The notes beneath the pieces were generated by a model that was given only the letters and a program-made list of their open reading frames with translations, did not search any database and was not told the DNA's origin. This document shows, in pieces, positions 1 to 8,060 of a stretch of DNA of 41,546 nt. Position 1 is the stretch's first letter; each line of letters opens with the position of its first letter. This DNA is from a virus. The translations under genes were made by a program, and so were the position numbers. The stretch is from positions 1 to 41,546 of IMG/VR virus record IMGVR_UViG_3300048672_000399; one strand, given 5' to 3'.

Positions 1-10
1 CACCCCACCC
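1..10. repeat. Terminal direct repeat, left copy (possible cohesive end)
   Basis: The first ten bases, CACCCCACCC, are identical to the last ten of the window (41537-41546). A short C-rich repeat at both ends fits a cohesive-end (cos) overlap or a residual circular-assembly overlap. Ten bases is shorter than usual assembler k-mers, which slightly favours a biological end. Low complexity makes chance or a stalled assembly a real alternative. Confidence 0.5.
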
Positions 11-56
11 ACCCAACACAGAGCCGCCTAATTTAATATTTATCTAAGTTGTCTCC

Positions 57-80
57 CTGTTTCTTTTGGTCGGGAAACAG
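57..80. repeat. Small hairpin between convergent operons
   Basis: CTGTTTC (57-63) and GAAACAG (74-80) form a perfect 7-bp inverted repeat with a 10-base loop. It lies immediately before the T-tailed terminator at 83-121, in the gene-free 134 bases at the left end. It has no T-run of its own and may strengthen termination or mRNA stability. Confidence 0.45.
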
Positions 81-82
81 TT

Positions 83-121
83 AAGCCCCTGCTGGAATTA
101 ACCAGATCAGGGGCTTTTTTT
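83..121 (+). terminator. Rho-independent terminator of the late operon (after circularisation)
   Basis: A 9-bp stem (83-91 pairs with 108-116; core AGCCCCTG / CAGGGGCT) is followed by a run of seven T on the plus strand. No plus-strand gene lies between base 1 and this site. It can only serve transcripts coming from the late genes at the right end, once the ends are joined. It sits between the convergent late (+) and early (-) operons. Confidence 0.8.
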
Positions 122-134
122 GTCCTCTAAAAAC

Positions 135-422
135 TCAGTGAGGAATCTCTCTCATCACTTCCAATCTACCTGCAAGAATCGCACAGAGTCTTGCTCTCTC
201 CTCAACTGTGTAAGATCCATCAAGCACAACTCCACAGTACAAAGAGATTGCAGAGAGTCGCATATCTACTTCATCTACAGGATAGCCGTTCAGAATCTCA
301 GTGAGTTTCGGATGGTAGCCTGAAGCAAGTTCTTTGTTCAGTAGGATATATCCTTCAGGAAACATCTCAACTGTATACTTGCCGAGTGAGAATGTTTTTA
401 TCTCAAAGTCATCTTCTGGCAT
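135..422 (-). CDS. Hypothetical protein, 95 aa, last early gene
   Basis: I do not recognise the family. The 95-residue, mildly acidic protein is probably soluble, with no membrane segment or metal motif. Its ATG overlaps the stop codon of the exonuclease gene by one base (TAATG), so the two are probably translationally coupled. It is the promoter-distal gene of the early/replication operon and faces the late-operon terminator across a 13-base gap. Only its position suggests a link to DNA metabolism. Confidence 0.75.
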   Translation of the reverse strand: MPEDDFEIKTFSLGKYTVEMFPEGYILLNKELASGYHPKLTEILNGYPVDEVDMRLSAISLYCGVVLDGSYTVEERARLCAILAGRLEVMREIPH

Positions 423-937
423 TACAACTCCATTTGCTTAAAGATCAATCTCAGTTGTTCTGCTTGTTGCAGGGCATCACTTAGTCCGTTATGGATCACA
501 GACTCTTTCGGCACTTTGAACTCTGGGAAGAGTGAAAGGAGAGTGCGAAGATCCCGAACTGAGTTATATGACCAAGGAATCTGATCCCCAATCCCATACC
601 GTTCTGCGCAGTTCTTGATTATTGCTGCATCGAAATCAGTTCCCTTGCACCAGAGAATTGGTTTACGAGTGCCTGCAATTCCATTGACCCATCCGAAGAG
701 CTCCACAAGAACAAGATCAACTCGCTTAGCCGGTTCTTGCCAAGGGAGATCATGAGCTTTGCGCCACTCAAGAGTGTTTACCGAGGTTGTTCCTTCTGGG
801 TCTGAACAATGAGAGTGGAACATATAAGTTCCATAGATTGAGCAGGCACCGATCTCAGTAATCTTAGCGGATGGGATAGTATCCAATGTTTCCAAATCTA
901 CCATGAAGTGGAATTCAGTCTCTTGATCAAGAATCAT
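422..937 (-). CDS. DEDDh 3'-5' exonuclease (Rv2179c / RNase T-like)
   Basis: This 171-residue protein has the ordered acidic motifs of the DnaQ-type exonuclease fold. Motif I is MVDLETLD (D14, E16), motif II is WCKGTDFD (D101) and motif III is HNGLSDA (H149, D154), making it a DEDDh enzyme. Motif spacing and the WCKGTDFDAAI segment resemble the Rv2179c-like 3'-5' exoribonuclease family found in many phages. It would trim 3' ends of RNA or DNA; the natural substrate cannot be told from sequence. Start and stop codons overlap both neighbours (4 bases upstream, 1 base downstream), fitting co-translation at the end of the replication operon. The DNA polymerase has its own exonuclease domain, so this is a second, separate nuclease. 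Confidence 0.85.
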   Translation of the reverse strand: MILDQETEFHFMVDLETLDTIPSAKITEIGACSIYGTYMFHSHCSDPEGTTSVNTLEWRKAHDLPWQEPAKRVDLVLVELFGWVNGIAGTRKPILWCKGTDFDAAIIKNCAERYGIGDQIPWSYNSVRDLRTLLSLFPEFKVPKESVIHNGLSDALQQAEQLRLIFKQMEL

Positions 938-1161
938 GGTTTATCCAATGCTTGAGTTACGGATTTAACTTTGATATCACCAACTATTCTAGCGTTGGGT
1001 AGCGCTTTACTGAGAACTTCGTTTGCGTCATCCAAAGCCTGATGATATACCTGACTTAAGGAAGTATCCGGGCCCCAGCTACTTGGCACACTCATTTCCA
1101 ATGTTACAGTAATTACTGCATAAGTACTACCTGGCTTTGTTCCTGTTCGGAATGTGCTCAT
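934..1161 (-). CDS. Hypothetical protein, 75 aa
   Basis: I chose the ATG at 1161 (protein begins MSTFRTGTKPG) over an upstream start at 1290. An AGGAGA Shine-Dalgarno sits six bases before it, and the longer version would overlap the MazG gene by over 120 bases. The 75-residue product is a short mixed alpha/beta-looking protein with no motif I know. It starts two bases after the MazG stop, and its stop overlaps the exonuclease ATG (ATGA). Function unknown. Confidence 0.7.
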   Translation of the reverse strand: MSTFRTGTKPGSTYAVITVTLEMSVPSSWGPDTSLSQVYHQALDDANEVLSKALPNARIVGDIKVKSVTQALDKP

Positions 1162-1162
1162 T

Positions 1163-1597
1163 TCATTTCTCCTCAGTTCCAGTCTTGTCGGCCCGTGCAT
1201 TTGCAGCTGCATCAGAGTAGGCGAGAGTTTTATATCGCTCGGATAGTTTGTTCGCATTGCCCTGCAGAATCTCTGTCTCTGAGATATCATACATGTTCAT
1301 CAATGCTTGGAGGAAGAATCGGAGATCGCCCATTTCTTCAATCATATGAGTACGATCGAATGGTTTGTTGTAAACCACATGCCGCTTGGCTGCGGTAGAG
1401 ATTTCTCCTGCCTCTTCACAAATCCCGCCACGTGCATGATCTACCATGTGTCGGAAAGATTCTTGTTTAAAAAGCAGGGATACGAAGATATCATAGCGCA
1501 AGGAGCGAACTTTACCTTCTTCATCTATCACATTGATCCAACCAATTGATTGGGAATTCTGTGGTACGTGGCGGGCGGCGGCGGTGTCTTGAGTCAT
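1163..1597 (-). CDS. MazG-like nucleotide pyrophosphohydrolase
   Basis: The central region carries the all-alpha NTP pyrophosphatase signature: EEAGE (E61, E62, E65) on one helix and EEMGD (E87, E88, D91) on the next, followed by an NKLSERY helix. These acidic residues bind magnesium in the MazG/dUTPase-2 superfamily. Such enzymes hydrolyse (d)NTPs, and in some systems (p)ppGpp, to the monophosphate. In phages they are thought to adjust nucleotide pools or blunt starvation signalling, but which substrate applies here is not visible. The protein has 144 residues with a Gln/Ala-rich N-terminus and C-terminus. It overlaps the upstream ATPase gene by four bases. Confidence 0.85.
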   Translation of the reverse strand: MTQDTAAARHVPQNSQSIGWINVIDEEGKVRSLRYDIFVSLLFKQESFRHMVDHARGGICEEAGEISTAAKRHVVYNKPFDRTHMIEEMGDLRFFLQALMNMYDISETEILQGNANKLSERYKTLAYSDAAANARADKTGTEEK

Positions 1598-2853
1598 ACT
1601 GTCAACTTTCTTTCTTCATCGGTTAATAGGGAGAAATCAAATAGAGATCCATCTGCGTACTCTATTACTTTTCTCAGCGGGAGGAAACCTTTACCACCTG
1701 GAACAGCTTGAAGTTTCTCTGCTGCACACAAGTTCTGAACTAGCGTTGCAAGATCACTCATCTTCTCAAGATCATTACTCACGTGTTTCCAGATTTCTTT
1801 GAATGTGAGAATTGAGTGAGTGGATTCTGCGAGCTGTATGATCTTGTGGGATACGTCTGAATGTTTCGCTTTACCAAACTCACCAAGAGCTTTAGGCATC
1901 AATCTTTCTGCTTGGATTAGGACTGTGTTCGCGGTGATCACGTCTGCCTCAGTGATCTCGTTTCTGTACGAGGAGGCAGAAACAATGAGAGCAACTTTAA
2001 TGAGGTGAGTAAAGCGTCTATTTGAATACGATTCAAAGCGGACATCTTCAACGCCGAATCTTCCATGATATATTTTTTCGAATATCTGCTCAGCTCTTTT
2101 TGATAACTTAGCAGGTCCAACTGCATGGAGTCTAACTTCTCGTAGAGCTGTGACAATATCTCTGGTTGATTCGCTTGAGGGTGATTTGGGGAATGCGATT
2201 CGTTTTCCATTTGGTTCTCCATAAATCAGTAGGAGTCTTGAGAAGAATCCTTGTCCAATTATTTCTGAGGGAAATGCCACACTAAAACCTGTGGGAGTAT
2301 TTCCACCAAGAATACTGACAGTTGGATTCCTAATAGAAACAGACTTGCCAGTTTTAATTCTGTTCTTGTAAACACCTGAATAATCCCAGAGAGTTCCAAG
2401 CAGACTAATGAATTCAATGTTACCAATGCCAGTAAAATCATTAAACTCATCAGCCATAACAAATACTTCACAGTCATTTTGGGTGTTCCCTTCTCCAAAA
2501 AGATTCGCATCTAGTAGATCTTCCGGGCTCATCTTCCCTTCAAGATCTCCTTCTCCAGATAAGTCGAGTAAGAATTTCTCCTTCGTAGTTTTATCCGCTG
2601 CGATGGTGGAATAACCTGCTTCAATCAAGATCTTCTTAGCAAGTTTAATCCCAGAAGATTTGCGAGTGCCGGGTGATCCTATTAGCATACAGTACATATT
2701 CGGATGGAGTGTGAAATGTCCATGATGAAAATGATACTGCCTGCCTAAGAATGCACCGACACTCGCAATAGCTGCCCATCTGTGGAATGTGATTGGGACT
2801 TCACTAGACTCGGAAGCATAGTGAATGTATTGAGAGATGAAATCCTCCGACAT
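1594..2853 (-). CDS. DUF3987-type P-loop ATPase, probable replicative helicase/primase-helicase
   Basis: A Walker A motif GSPGTRKSS lies at residues 59-67 and a Walker B strand ending VFVMADEF at 130-137. The N-terminal block (YIHYASESSEVPITFHRWA, then a PNMYCMLIG strand) matches the DUF3987/YfjI-like ATPases that follow primase domains in many phages and plasmids. At 419 residues it is a stand-alone ATPase lacking any primase active site. Placed between DNA polymerase and nucleotide-metabolism genes, it is the best candidate for the replicative DNA helicase; that role is inference. The C-terminal 100 residues look like a winged-helix region. A gap of 24 bases separates it from the polymerase gene. 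Confidence 0.75.
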   Translation of the reverse strand: MSEDFISQYIHYASESSEVPITFHRWAAIASVGAFLGRQYHFHHGHFTLHPNMYCMLIGSPGTRKSSGIKLAKKILIEAGYSTIAADKTTKEKFLLDLSGEGDLEGKMSPEDLLDANLFGEGNTQNDCEVFVMADEFNDFTGIGNIEFISLLGTLWDYSGVYKNRIKTGKSVSIRNPTVSILGGNTPTGFSVAFPSEIIGQGFFSRLLLIYGEPNGKRIAFPKSPSSESTRDIVTALREVRLHAVGPAKLSKRAEQIFEKIYHGRFGVEDVRFESYSNRRFTHLIKVALIVSASSYRNEITEADVITANTVLIQAERLMPKALGEFGKAKHSDVSHKIIQLAESTHSILTFKEIWKHVSNDLEKMSDLATLVQNLCAAEKLQAVPGGKGFLPLRKVIEYADGSLFDFSLLTDEERKLTV

Positions 2854-2877
2854 CTGGAGTCCAGGTTAGGGGTTGGT

Positions 2878-5316
2878 TTACTCAGTCTCAGACCAGTACT
2901 TAGCACGCACTAACTTACCATCTTTCTTGATTCCGAGTTTGAGGGCCGCCGGAACAGTGAAGTTTCTGTAAGTTCCAGATACATCGCGGATTGTGACAGG
3001 AATTTCCATACACTTACGAACTGACTCGGCGTGAGATTCAAAGCCATCCTTGTACGAGAACAGGATTGAATCGTGGATCTGAGCATGGAGTCTGAATGTT
3101 GTTGGATTGGGAAGTGCGATCTCATAGAATACCTGCAAGAATGCTTCGTTCAGGGTTCTTGCGTTGAGACTTTGGGGGCAATGTGCCACGTAACTGTTAA
3201 GGTCGAGTTTGTTTTTGTCAGGTTTTCCGAAACAATATCGAACCCAATCTCCTTGTTCAATATAGTCTTTAGCGCTATAGTGTGCAATGTTATAAGCTGT
3301 GTGATGGAACGCTCTACTTGTGAGTCGTTGAGTGAGAGAGACTTCAGAAATGACTGAGGTGTAGTATGCATTTTTGATCCTTGGATATGTGGCATGGAAA
3401 GCACCGAGTAAATGTTCTGCAATCTTTTTGGGGTCTGACACTGAAAGTTTGAGGAGTCGGCGAGCTTCCCAAATCTTATCTAAACCCATTGTATCTACTA
3501 GAACGTTAGGGCCCATGTTGTAGTTTGCCCCGTGGTTGACTCTTTTAGCGAGATCACGCAGCGGTTTATCCTTAGTTTTTCCAGTAGCATCATCATAAAT
3601 GGACTCGTAAGCCACGCCGAAAAAACTACTCGCGTTAACAGAGTGGAAGTCTCGTGCCCCAGAAACCGCTTTAATGAGATTCTCATCTCCTGATATGTTT
3701 GCAGTATCTCTGGACTCAGCTTGCTCGAGATCGCACTCTCCGAGAAAGAAACCATCTTCTGCACAGACTGTTTGCTTAACTTCTTTTCCACGCGGTACAT
3801 TCTGGATCTGGAGACCACACCAAAAATGGTGCTCTCTACTAGCCAATCTTCCTGTATCCGTTCCATGCGGATTGAGAGCATACAGGACTCTTCCAAGAAG
3901 CTCTTTAGCTCCACCCTCGCCGGCATGGATACCTGATTGTTTTGCATCGGAGTCGAGGCGGAGATATGTTGAGGCGAGTTTGCGTAGTCCACGGATTTCC
4001 AACACTTTCTCAAGAATTCTACCATTGAGAGGATGACGGAGTTTAGCTTTCGCCAGATCTTTCTCATTGGTGGAAACAATATCTCCGCAGCCCAAGATTT
4101 TGAGTAGGAGTTTCACCTGAACTGGAGAGTTAGGATTGAATGAGGAAGATCCAACCATTTGGCGGAGTGAGGCTAGTTCTTTCTCGATCTTTGTATCCAC
4201 CTCCACCCGAGTGGTAACCAACCTATCCATATCTCTTTTCAACCCTGTCATCTCTGCAAGGAGACACGGGAATACAAGAGGGAACTCTAATGAATAGTTT
4301 CTTTTGGCCCAGTCGGGAGCATTGAGAATCCATTGAATCCAGACATTTGCTGTTGCCCATGTATCCAATGCATTGTACTTATAGTACTCATAAAGATCAT
4401 TTGTTTCTGCGAGATCTTTCCAATATACCACCTTGCGTAAGAAGAAGGCATTAAGGAAAGCAAGATCCTTTGGTAACTCGGAATACCAACAGTGCATTCC
4501 ATGCGCAGTGTCCCAGAGGTAGTTTCTAACAGGTGCGTTGTAACGCAAAAGGTAGGAACAGTCATACTTTCCATTTTGGAAAATCTTTTGAGCAGGGAGA
4601 TCATTGAATTTCCTCATCCATACTAATGACCACTGATCTTCAATAGGGAGAACCACAGACTTAGTACTAATATTGCCGGAAGAAGATATATGCACAGCAG
4701 TATAACCCACGCAACGTATCGCGAGATTGACCTTGAAAGTTTCGATGTCAACCGCGATAGCATAGGAGGCCTGAAATTCATTATATATCTCCTCAATGTT
4801 AGAGGGTTTCAGGAGAGTGAAAGAAAATGCAGTAGCCTCGGCCCATGAATCTTTTGATACCACCTTAGATATATATCGCTGGGATATGAATCGACCGTAT
4901 GAAACTGAGAACAGTTGGCGGAGTGGATCAATGAACACAATTTCCAGATTCTTGTGTGAGAATAAAGAGCCTGCGTAGTTTGAAAGACTAGGCGCCGACT
5001 TGAAGTTTCCCATTCCTTCGAGAAGTTTGGAGAGTATCTGTGTGTTAGTGGAGACAACCTTAGTGATGTTTCTTTTGACACAATACATCTCTAGATGTGA
5101 AAGGAGAGTCATTGGTTCAGTACAGACATATGTACTATAACCTCCGAACATTCCCTTTAGTTGTGGAAGATACTCTTTGTCATCATGAGTACCTAGAAAG
5201 AGAGCGCATTCTGCCTGAGAAGCTGAGATAGTTTTAACTTGTGCGGGGGAAGGTGAGTTCCGCGCGGCCTTTGCAAGTGCAGCAAGCTGTGCAAGTTTCT
5301 CAGAAGTGGTACTCAT
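2878..5316 (-). CDS. Family A DNA polymerase with 3'-5' exonuclease domain
   Basis: This 812-residue replicative polymerase has a DnaQ-like exonuclease region (AVDIETF near residue 190, QNGKYD near 248, NALDTWATA near 316). It also has all three family A polymerase motifs: A, GECDLEQAESR near 526; B, KRVNHGANYNMG near 591; C, HAQIHDSILF near 755. Exonuclease acidic residues are present, so proofreading is expected. There is no 5'-3' exonuclease domain. I chose ATG 5316 because GGAAG lies just upstream and it starts two bases after the preceding stop; a TTG at 5334 opens the same frame. It would copy the phage genome with the neighbouring helicase, SSB-like and dNMP kinase products. Confidence 0.95.
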   Translation of the reverse strand: MSTTSEKLAQLAALAKAARNSPSPAQVKTISASQAECALFLGTHDDKEYLPQLKGMFGGYSTYVCTEPMTLLSHLEMYCVKRNITKVVSTNTQILSKLLEGMGNFKSAPSLSNYAGSLFSHKNLEIVFIDPLRQLFSVSYGRFISQRYISKVVSKDSWAEATAFSFTLLKPSNIEEIYNEFQASYAIAVDIETFKVNLAIRCVGYTAVHISSSGNISTKSVVLPIEDQWSLVWMRKFNDLPAQKIFQNGKYDCSYLLRYNAPVRNYLWDTAHGMHCWYSELPKDLAFLNAFFLRKVVYWKDLAETNDLYEYYKYNALDTWATANVWIQWILNAPDWAKRNYSLEFPLVFPCLLAEMTGLKRDMDRLVTTRVEVDTKIEKELASLRQMVGSSSFNPNSPVQVKLLLKILGCGDIVSTNEKDLAKAKLRHPLNGRILEKVLEIRGLRKLASTYLRLDSDAKQSGIHAGEGGAKELLGRVLYALNPHGTDTGRLASREHHFWCGLQIQNVPRGKEVKQTVCAEDGFFLGECDLEQAESRDTANISGDENLIKAVSGARDFHSVNASSFFGVAYESIYDDATGKTKDKPLRDLAKRVNHGANYNMGPNVLVDTMGLDKIWEARRLLKLSVSDPKKIAEHLLGAFHATYPRIKNAYYTSVISEVSLTQRLTSRAFHHTAYNIAHYSAKDYIEQGDWVRYCFGKPDKNKLDLNSYVAHCPQSLNARTLNEAFLQVFYEIALPNPTTFRLHAQIHDSILFSYKDGFESHAESVRKCMEIPVTIRDVSGTYRNFTVPAALKLGIKKDGKLVRAKYWSETE

Positions 5317-5317
5317 A

Positions 5318-5515
5318 TCAACTTCCAGAACCAACCGTATTGCGAATCCTGAGCATCATCATCTGGTTATACAAAGGCTTACCAGTTGCGCCTGTGGTAA
5401 CATATACCTTTCCGCGCCTGATCCAACCTTTATCCTCTTGTTCACAGATTACAGTTTCCAAAGAGTTCCGATTATAGGATTGGAATGTTTGATCTTGGTA
5501 GCCAGGAGTAGACAT
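5318..5515 (-). CDS. Hypothetical protein, 65 aa, coupled to DNA polymerase
   Basis: The ATG at 5515 is preceded by a strong AAGGAGA Shine-Dalgarno, and the stop lies one base before the polymerase ATG. The gene is real and probably couples translation to the polymerase. The 65-residue product is polar, has no membrane segment, and includes a Met-rich stretch (NQMMMLRIR) near the C-terminus. I do not recognise a family. Its position suggests a replication accessory role, but nothing in the sequence proves it. Confidence 0.75.
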   Translation of the reverse strand: MSTPGYQDQTFQSYNRNSLETVICEQEDKGWIRRGKVYVTTGATGKPLYNQMMMLRIRNTVGSGS

Positions 5516-5552
5516 GAGATTCTCCTTCTAGGTTGTTGATGAAGTAATTACA

Positions 5553-5582
5553 AAACCCAAAGACCTTGTGAGTCAATGGGTT
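5553..5582 (-). terminator. Weak possible terminator/attenuator after the SSB-like gene
   Basis: On the minus strand AACCCA and TGGGTT form a 6-bp stem with an 18-base loop, followed by TTTTG. It falls in the 74-base gap between the SSB-like gene and the 65-residue gene, the largest gap in this part of the operon. The stem is short and the T-run brief, so read-through into the polymerase is likely. Confidence 0.3.
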
Positions 5583-5589
5583 CTGGGTA

Positions 5590-6033
5590 TTACACCACCT
5601 TCAGTTCAACAATGTCAGAATAGACTTGACCATTCTTCTTGTTCGTGTTCTGCTTCGTGACGACAAAGACATCCACATATTCCTTGACATCTTCCAGCAA
5701 TTCACGAGTCTTCTTTGCACCGAAGTGTTCAGCAAGTGCACTCATCAACTTCTTGAATGCGCCTTGACCAAATTCATTCGACAGATCATATCGAACATTG
5801 GCTTCTGCACCAGTTTCCACAGGCTTCTCTTCTGGATTAGCCAGTTCAACAGTTTCAGTGATCTTCAGTTTGGCGAAGAAAACATTGGGAGACTTGTTGG
5901 CATCAGCACGCTCGATCTTGAATTGCGCCTGATAAGTTCCAACAGGCAGCGGACGGAATTCAGGCAGATCTGCCAGATCATCCAGAGTGCCGTCGAGGAT
6001 TGCGTCGATGTCGAAAGTAGTTTGTTCAGTCAT
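5590..6033 (-). CDS. Probable phage single-stranded DNA-binding protein
   Basis: The 147-residue protein has an acidic N-terminal stretch (DIDAILDGTLDDLADL) followed by a beta-rich core starting LPVGTYQAQFKIERAD and a long VVTKQNTNKKNGQVY hairpin. The layout recalls small OB-like phage proteins often encoded beside Sak4 ATPases and polymerases and annotated as SSB. The SSB role is inference from context plus fold impression; no diagnostic motif is present. The acidic tail is at the N-terminus, not the C-terminus as in bacterial SSB. It lies between the dNMP kinase and polymerase genes. Confidence 0.5.
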   Translation of the reverse strand: MTEQTTFDIDAILDGTLDDLADLPEFRPLPVGTYQAQFKIERADANKSPNVFFAKLKITETVELANPEEKPVETGAEANVRYDLSNEFGQGAFKKLMSALAEHFGAKKTRELLEDVKEYVDVFVVTKQNTNKKNGQVYSDIVELKVV

Positions 6034-6057
6034 GATGATTCTTTCTGAGAGTTTGGA

Positions 6058-6681
6058 TTAGAAATCCGAGGGTTGATAGATACGGAAAACGTTGAGATCG
6101 TGAAGTGCTTGATCTACTTTTGAGTAGAGAACTTCGAGAGTTGAGTCGTTAGTTATCGCACGTGTTTTCTCCTTGTTGTGAAGATTGATTCCAGCTTCGC
6201 TGGAGTGATTCGGGATGCCAACTTTACCATCTGCACCTGGTCGTGTCAAGTGAATAATCACTCCACCATTTGCAATGATCCAGTTATACTCGTTTTGGAA
6301 TCTAACATCAGTGATGATTACTGTGTCATCTGAATTATATTCCGGGCCGTCGATCTGTTGGTTTGAGAGTTTCTGATTCAGGCGATCAATCCAGAAATCT
6401 GGGCCATAGTTTGCTCGTACAATTTCAGTTCCGAAGAACTGTGCAATCACACGAGGAGACATTTTCCAATATGAGATCAGTTGGTTCTTATAATCTGGAT
6501 CATCAAAATAATCTCGCGGAATCCCAAACATTGCAGCACACGCATCTTTCAGCGGACGAGCAAATGATTCTCCCCAGACATTCTCATGCTTATCTGCCAA
6601 GTATAGGGCCAGAGTGTCTTTACCTACACCTGCATGTCCGTGGATACCGATAAGCTGGGGAATGATTGTGTGTTCACTCAT
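6058..6681 (-). CDS. Deoxynucleoside monophosphate kinase
   Basis: The 207-residue protein begins with a P-loop GHAGVGKDTLA (about residues 14-24). It continues with ESFARPLKDACAAMFG and SPRVIAQFFGTEIVRANYGPD, typical of phage dNMP kinases such as T4 gp1. It phosphorylates dNMPs to dNDPs to feed phage DNA synthesis. A later TDVRFQNE motif is also characteristic of the family. Neighbours are the SSB-like gene (25-base gap) and the Sak4-like ATPase (14-base gap). An AAGGAT Shine-Dalgarno precedes the ATG. Confidence 0.9.
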   Translation of the reverse strand: MSEHTIIPQLIGIHGHAGVGKDTLALYLADKHENVWGESFARPLKDACAAMFGIPRDYFDDPDYKNQLISYWKMSPRVIAQFFGTEIVRANYGPDFWIDRLNQKLSNQQIDGPEYNSDDTVIITDVRFQNEYNWIIANGGVIIHLTRPGADGKVGIPNHSSEAGINLHNKEKTRAITNDSTLEVLYSKVDQALHDLNVFRIYQPSDF

Positions 6682-6694
6682 GATAGGATCATCC

Positions 6695-7567
6695 TTAAGA
6701 TTTAAGTTGAGATTTCAGTTTCAATTGTTCAAGTGCTGAGAGTGCTTTGGTTGCTGGAGTTGATTGAGTCATCAAGTTACTGGGCTGTTTTTCTCCTTTA
6801 AAAATGCTGATAAGGCTGGCTTCAACACTTCCCTCCAGTACAGTTCCAGACCTTGATCCAGTGAGAATATTTCCGGAGTAGGTTGTCGATGAAGCTGCGA
6901 CATGCTTTTTATTTTTAACTTCACAGTAGATGACTTCATCGAAGTACTTAGCTGTATTCCGGGAAAAAGCACGAGTCCCTGCTGTGGGTACGAGTTTTGT
7001 TTTTCCATCTTCCATCTCCGTTTCAGTTTCATGTGAGATACAAACTACATGGAAACCTGCTTGCTGCACATGGGATAGAAATGTATCCATCAGCTTACCA
7101 AGATTTCCCCAGTCATCATAGTTCAGTTTGTAATCATCGGGTTGATTCTTTGTGATGTGACTGATTGCAGATTGAGTGAGCTGAGTTAGAGAGTCAAACA
7201 CCACAATAGTGTCAAGAGGTAGAGTACCAAGAGATACTTCAGTTTGCGGCGCACCTTCCTTAGCACATGTGGCGCAGTTCCATTTCCCATGAGTTTCACA
7301 GATTTTTCCGGGTGATCCTTTAATCATCTTCAGACATGTTTCAATCGCGATTGGGAATGATCGAGTGTCTGGGAGAGAGATTACTTCGATTCGCTCTTGA
7401 CATTCGATGGGAAGTTGAAAGAGAGTATCAACACCGTTTTCTAGGTCAACCCACAGGAGATTGAATGCTTTGGAAAGTTCTCCAGCAAGCCGAGTCTTTC
7501 CTGATTTCGGCGGGCCGAATAGGAGAACACGATGGGATTTACTTGCGGTTTTTTGTGAGAGTTTCAT
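6695..7567 (-). CDS. Sak4-like RecA-family ATPase (ssDNA annealing / recombination)
   Basis: Walker A is GPPKSGKT (residues 18-25) and a Walker B-type strand TIVVFDS follows near residue 120. The overall 290-residue layout is that of the AAA_24/Sak4 group of phage RecA-like proteins, which act in single-strand annealing and homologous recombination. A Zn-knuckle-like insert, C-x2-H-x4-C-x2-C (CETHGKWNCATC), lies near residues 89-100. Family members are often paired with an SSB, and an SSB-like gene is two genes away. The start codon overlaps the stop of the upstream zinc-ribbon gene by four bases. Function is family-based inference. Confidence 0.8.
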   Translation of the reverse strand: MKLSQKTASKSHRVLLFGPPKSGKTRLAGELSKAFNLLWVDLENGVDTLFQLPIECQERIEVISLPDTRSFPIAIETCLKMIKGSPGKICETHGKWNCATCAKEGAPQTEVSLGTLPLDTIVVFDSLTQLTQSAISHITKNQPDDYKLNYDDWGNLGKLMDTFLSHVQQAGFHVVCISHETETEMEDGKTKLVPTAGTRAFSRNTAKYFDEVIYCEVKNKKHVAASSTTYSGNILTGSRSGTVLEGSVEASLISIFKGEKQPSNLMTQSTPATKALSALEQLKLKSQLKS

Positions 7568-7776
7568 GGCTTAGTTCCTTGCAATGCTACTTGTTCTTTA
7601 GTGTATCCTGCACGATTTTTATCGCAAGCCGGACAATGCATGGCAGGAATTACTTTTGTGTGATAATAGTTATCATGATAGCCATTGGTGTTTGAACACT
7701 CATACCCACAATGTTCACACTCCATGATGGCAATGAAATCGTTTCGATATTCTGAGAGAATTGTTTTGATTTTCAT
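7564..7776 (-). CDS. Small zinc-ribbon protein
   Basis: This 70-residue protein carries two Cys pairs, CEHCGYEC (starting at residue 19) and CPACDKN (near 48), plus several His residues between them (GYHDNYYHTK). The pattern fits a zinc ribbon. Such small phage zinc fingers may bind nucleic acid or act as protein adaptors; no specific role can be assigned. It overlaps both neighbours by four bases (ATGA), so it is translated with the Sak4-like ATPase. Confidence 0.75.
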   Translation of the reverse strand: MKIKTILSEYRNDFIAIMECEHCGYECSNTNGYHDNYYHTKVIPAMHCPACDKNRAGYTKEQVALQGTKP

Positions 7777-8048
7777 ACTTCAATTTCCTTTCCATCTCTT
7801 GGATCAATCCAAGTAGTTTTTTCTACAGGCAGCGGTGTATTCAGGAGAAGATCAATGAATTTATATCCTCTTGTTTTCATTTTAAACTCTGAATTAGGGT
7901 CGGTAGAGTGAGAGTAATGTACAACCAATCCATTCTCCACTAGCTCATTCAGAGCTTCTATAACAACAGGAGAGTCTCGATTTGGAATAGAGGTATGCAT
8001 CGAGTAGATGTGGAAAAGGATGTTGATTTTGAGTGATGTGAGTTTCAT
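7773..8048 (-). CDS. Small winged-helix-like protein
   Basis: The 91-residue sequence has the rhythm of a winged helix: helix (LKINILFHIYS), helix (SPVVIEALNELVENGLVVHYS), then a wing (FKMKTRGYKFIDLLLNTPLP). The RGYKFIDLLLNTPLP ending is common in short phage proteins of unknown function. DNA binding is plausible but unproven. It sits between a small exported protein gene and the zinc-ribbon gene, overlapping the latter by four bases. Confidence 0.7.
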   Translation of the reverse strand: MKLTSLKINILFHIYSMHTSIPNRDSPVVIEALNELVENGLVVHYSHSTDPNSEFKMKTRGYKFIDLLLNTPLPVEKTTWIDPRDGKEIEV

Positions 8049-8060
8049 TTGATATTTCCT

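Noticed and set aside
934-1290. 118-codon version of the 75-aa gene
   Set aside because: It would overlap the MazG gene by more than 120 bases; the internal ATG at 1161 has an ideal AGGAGA site.
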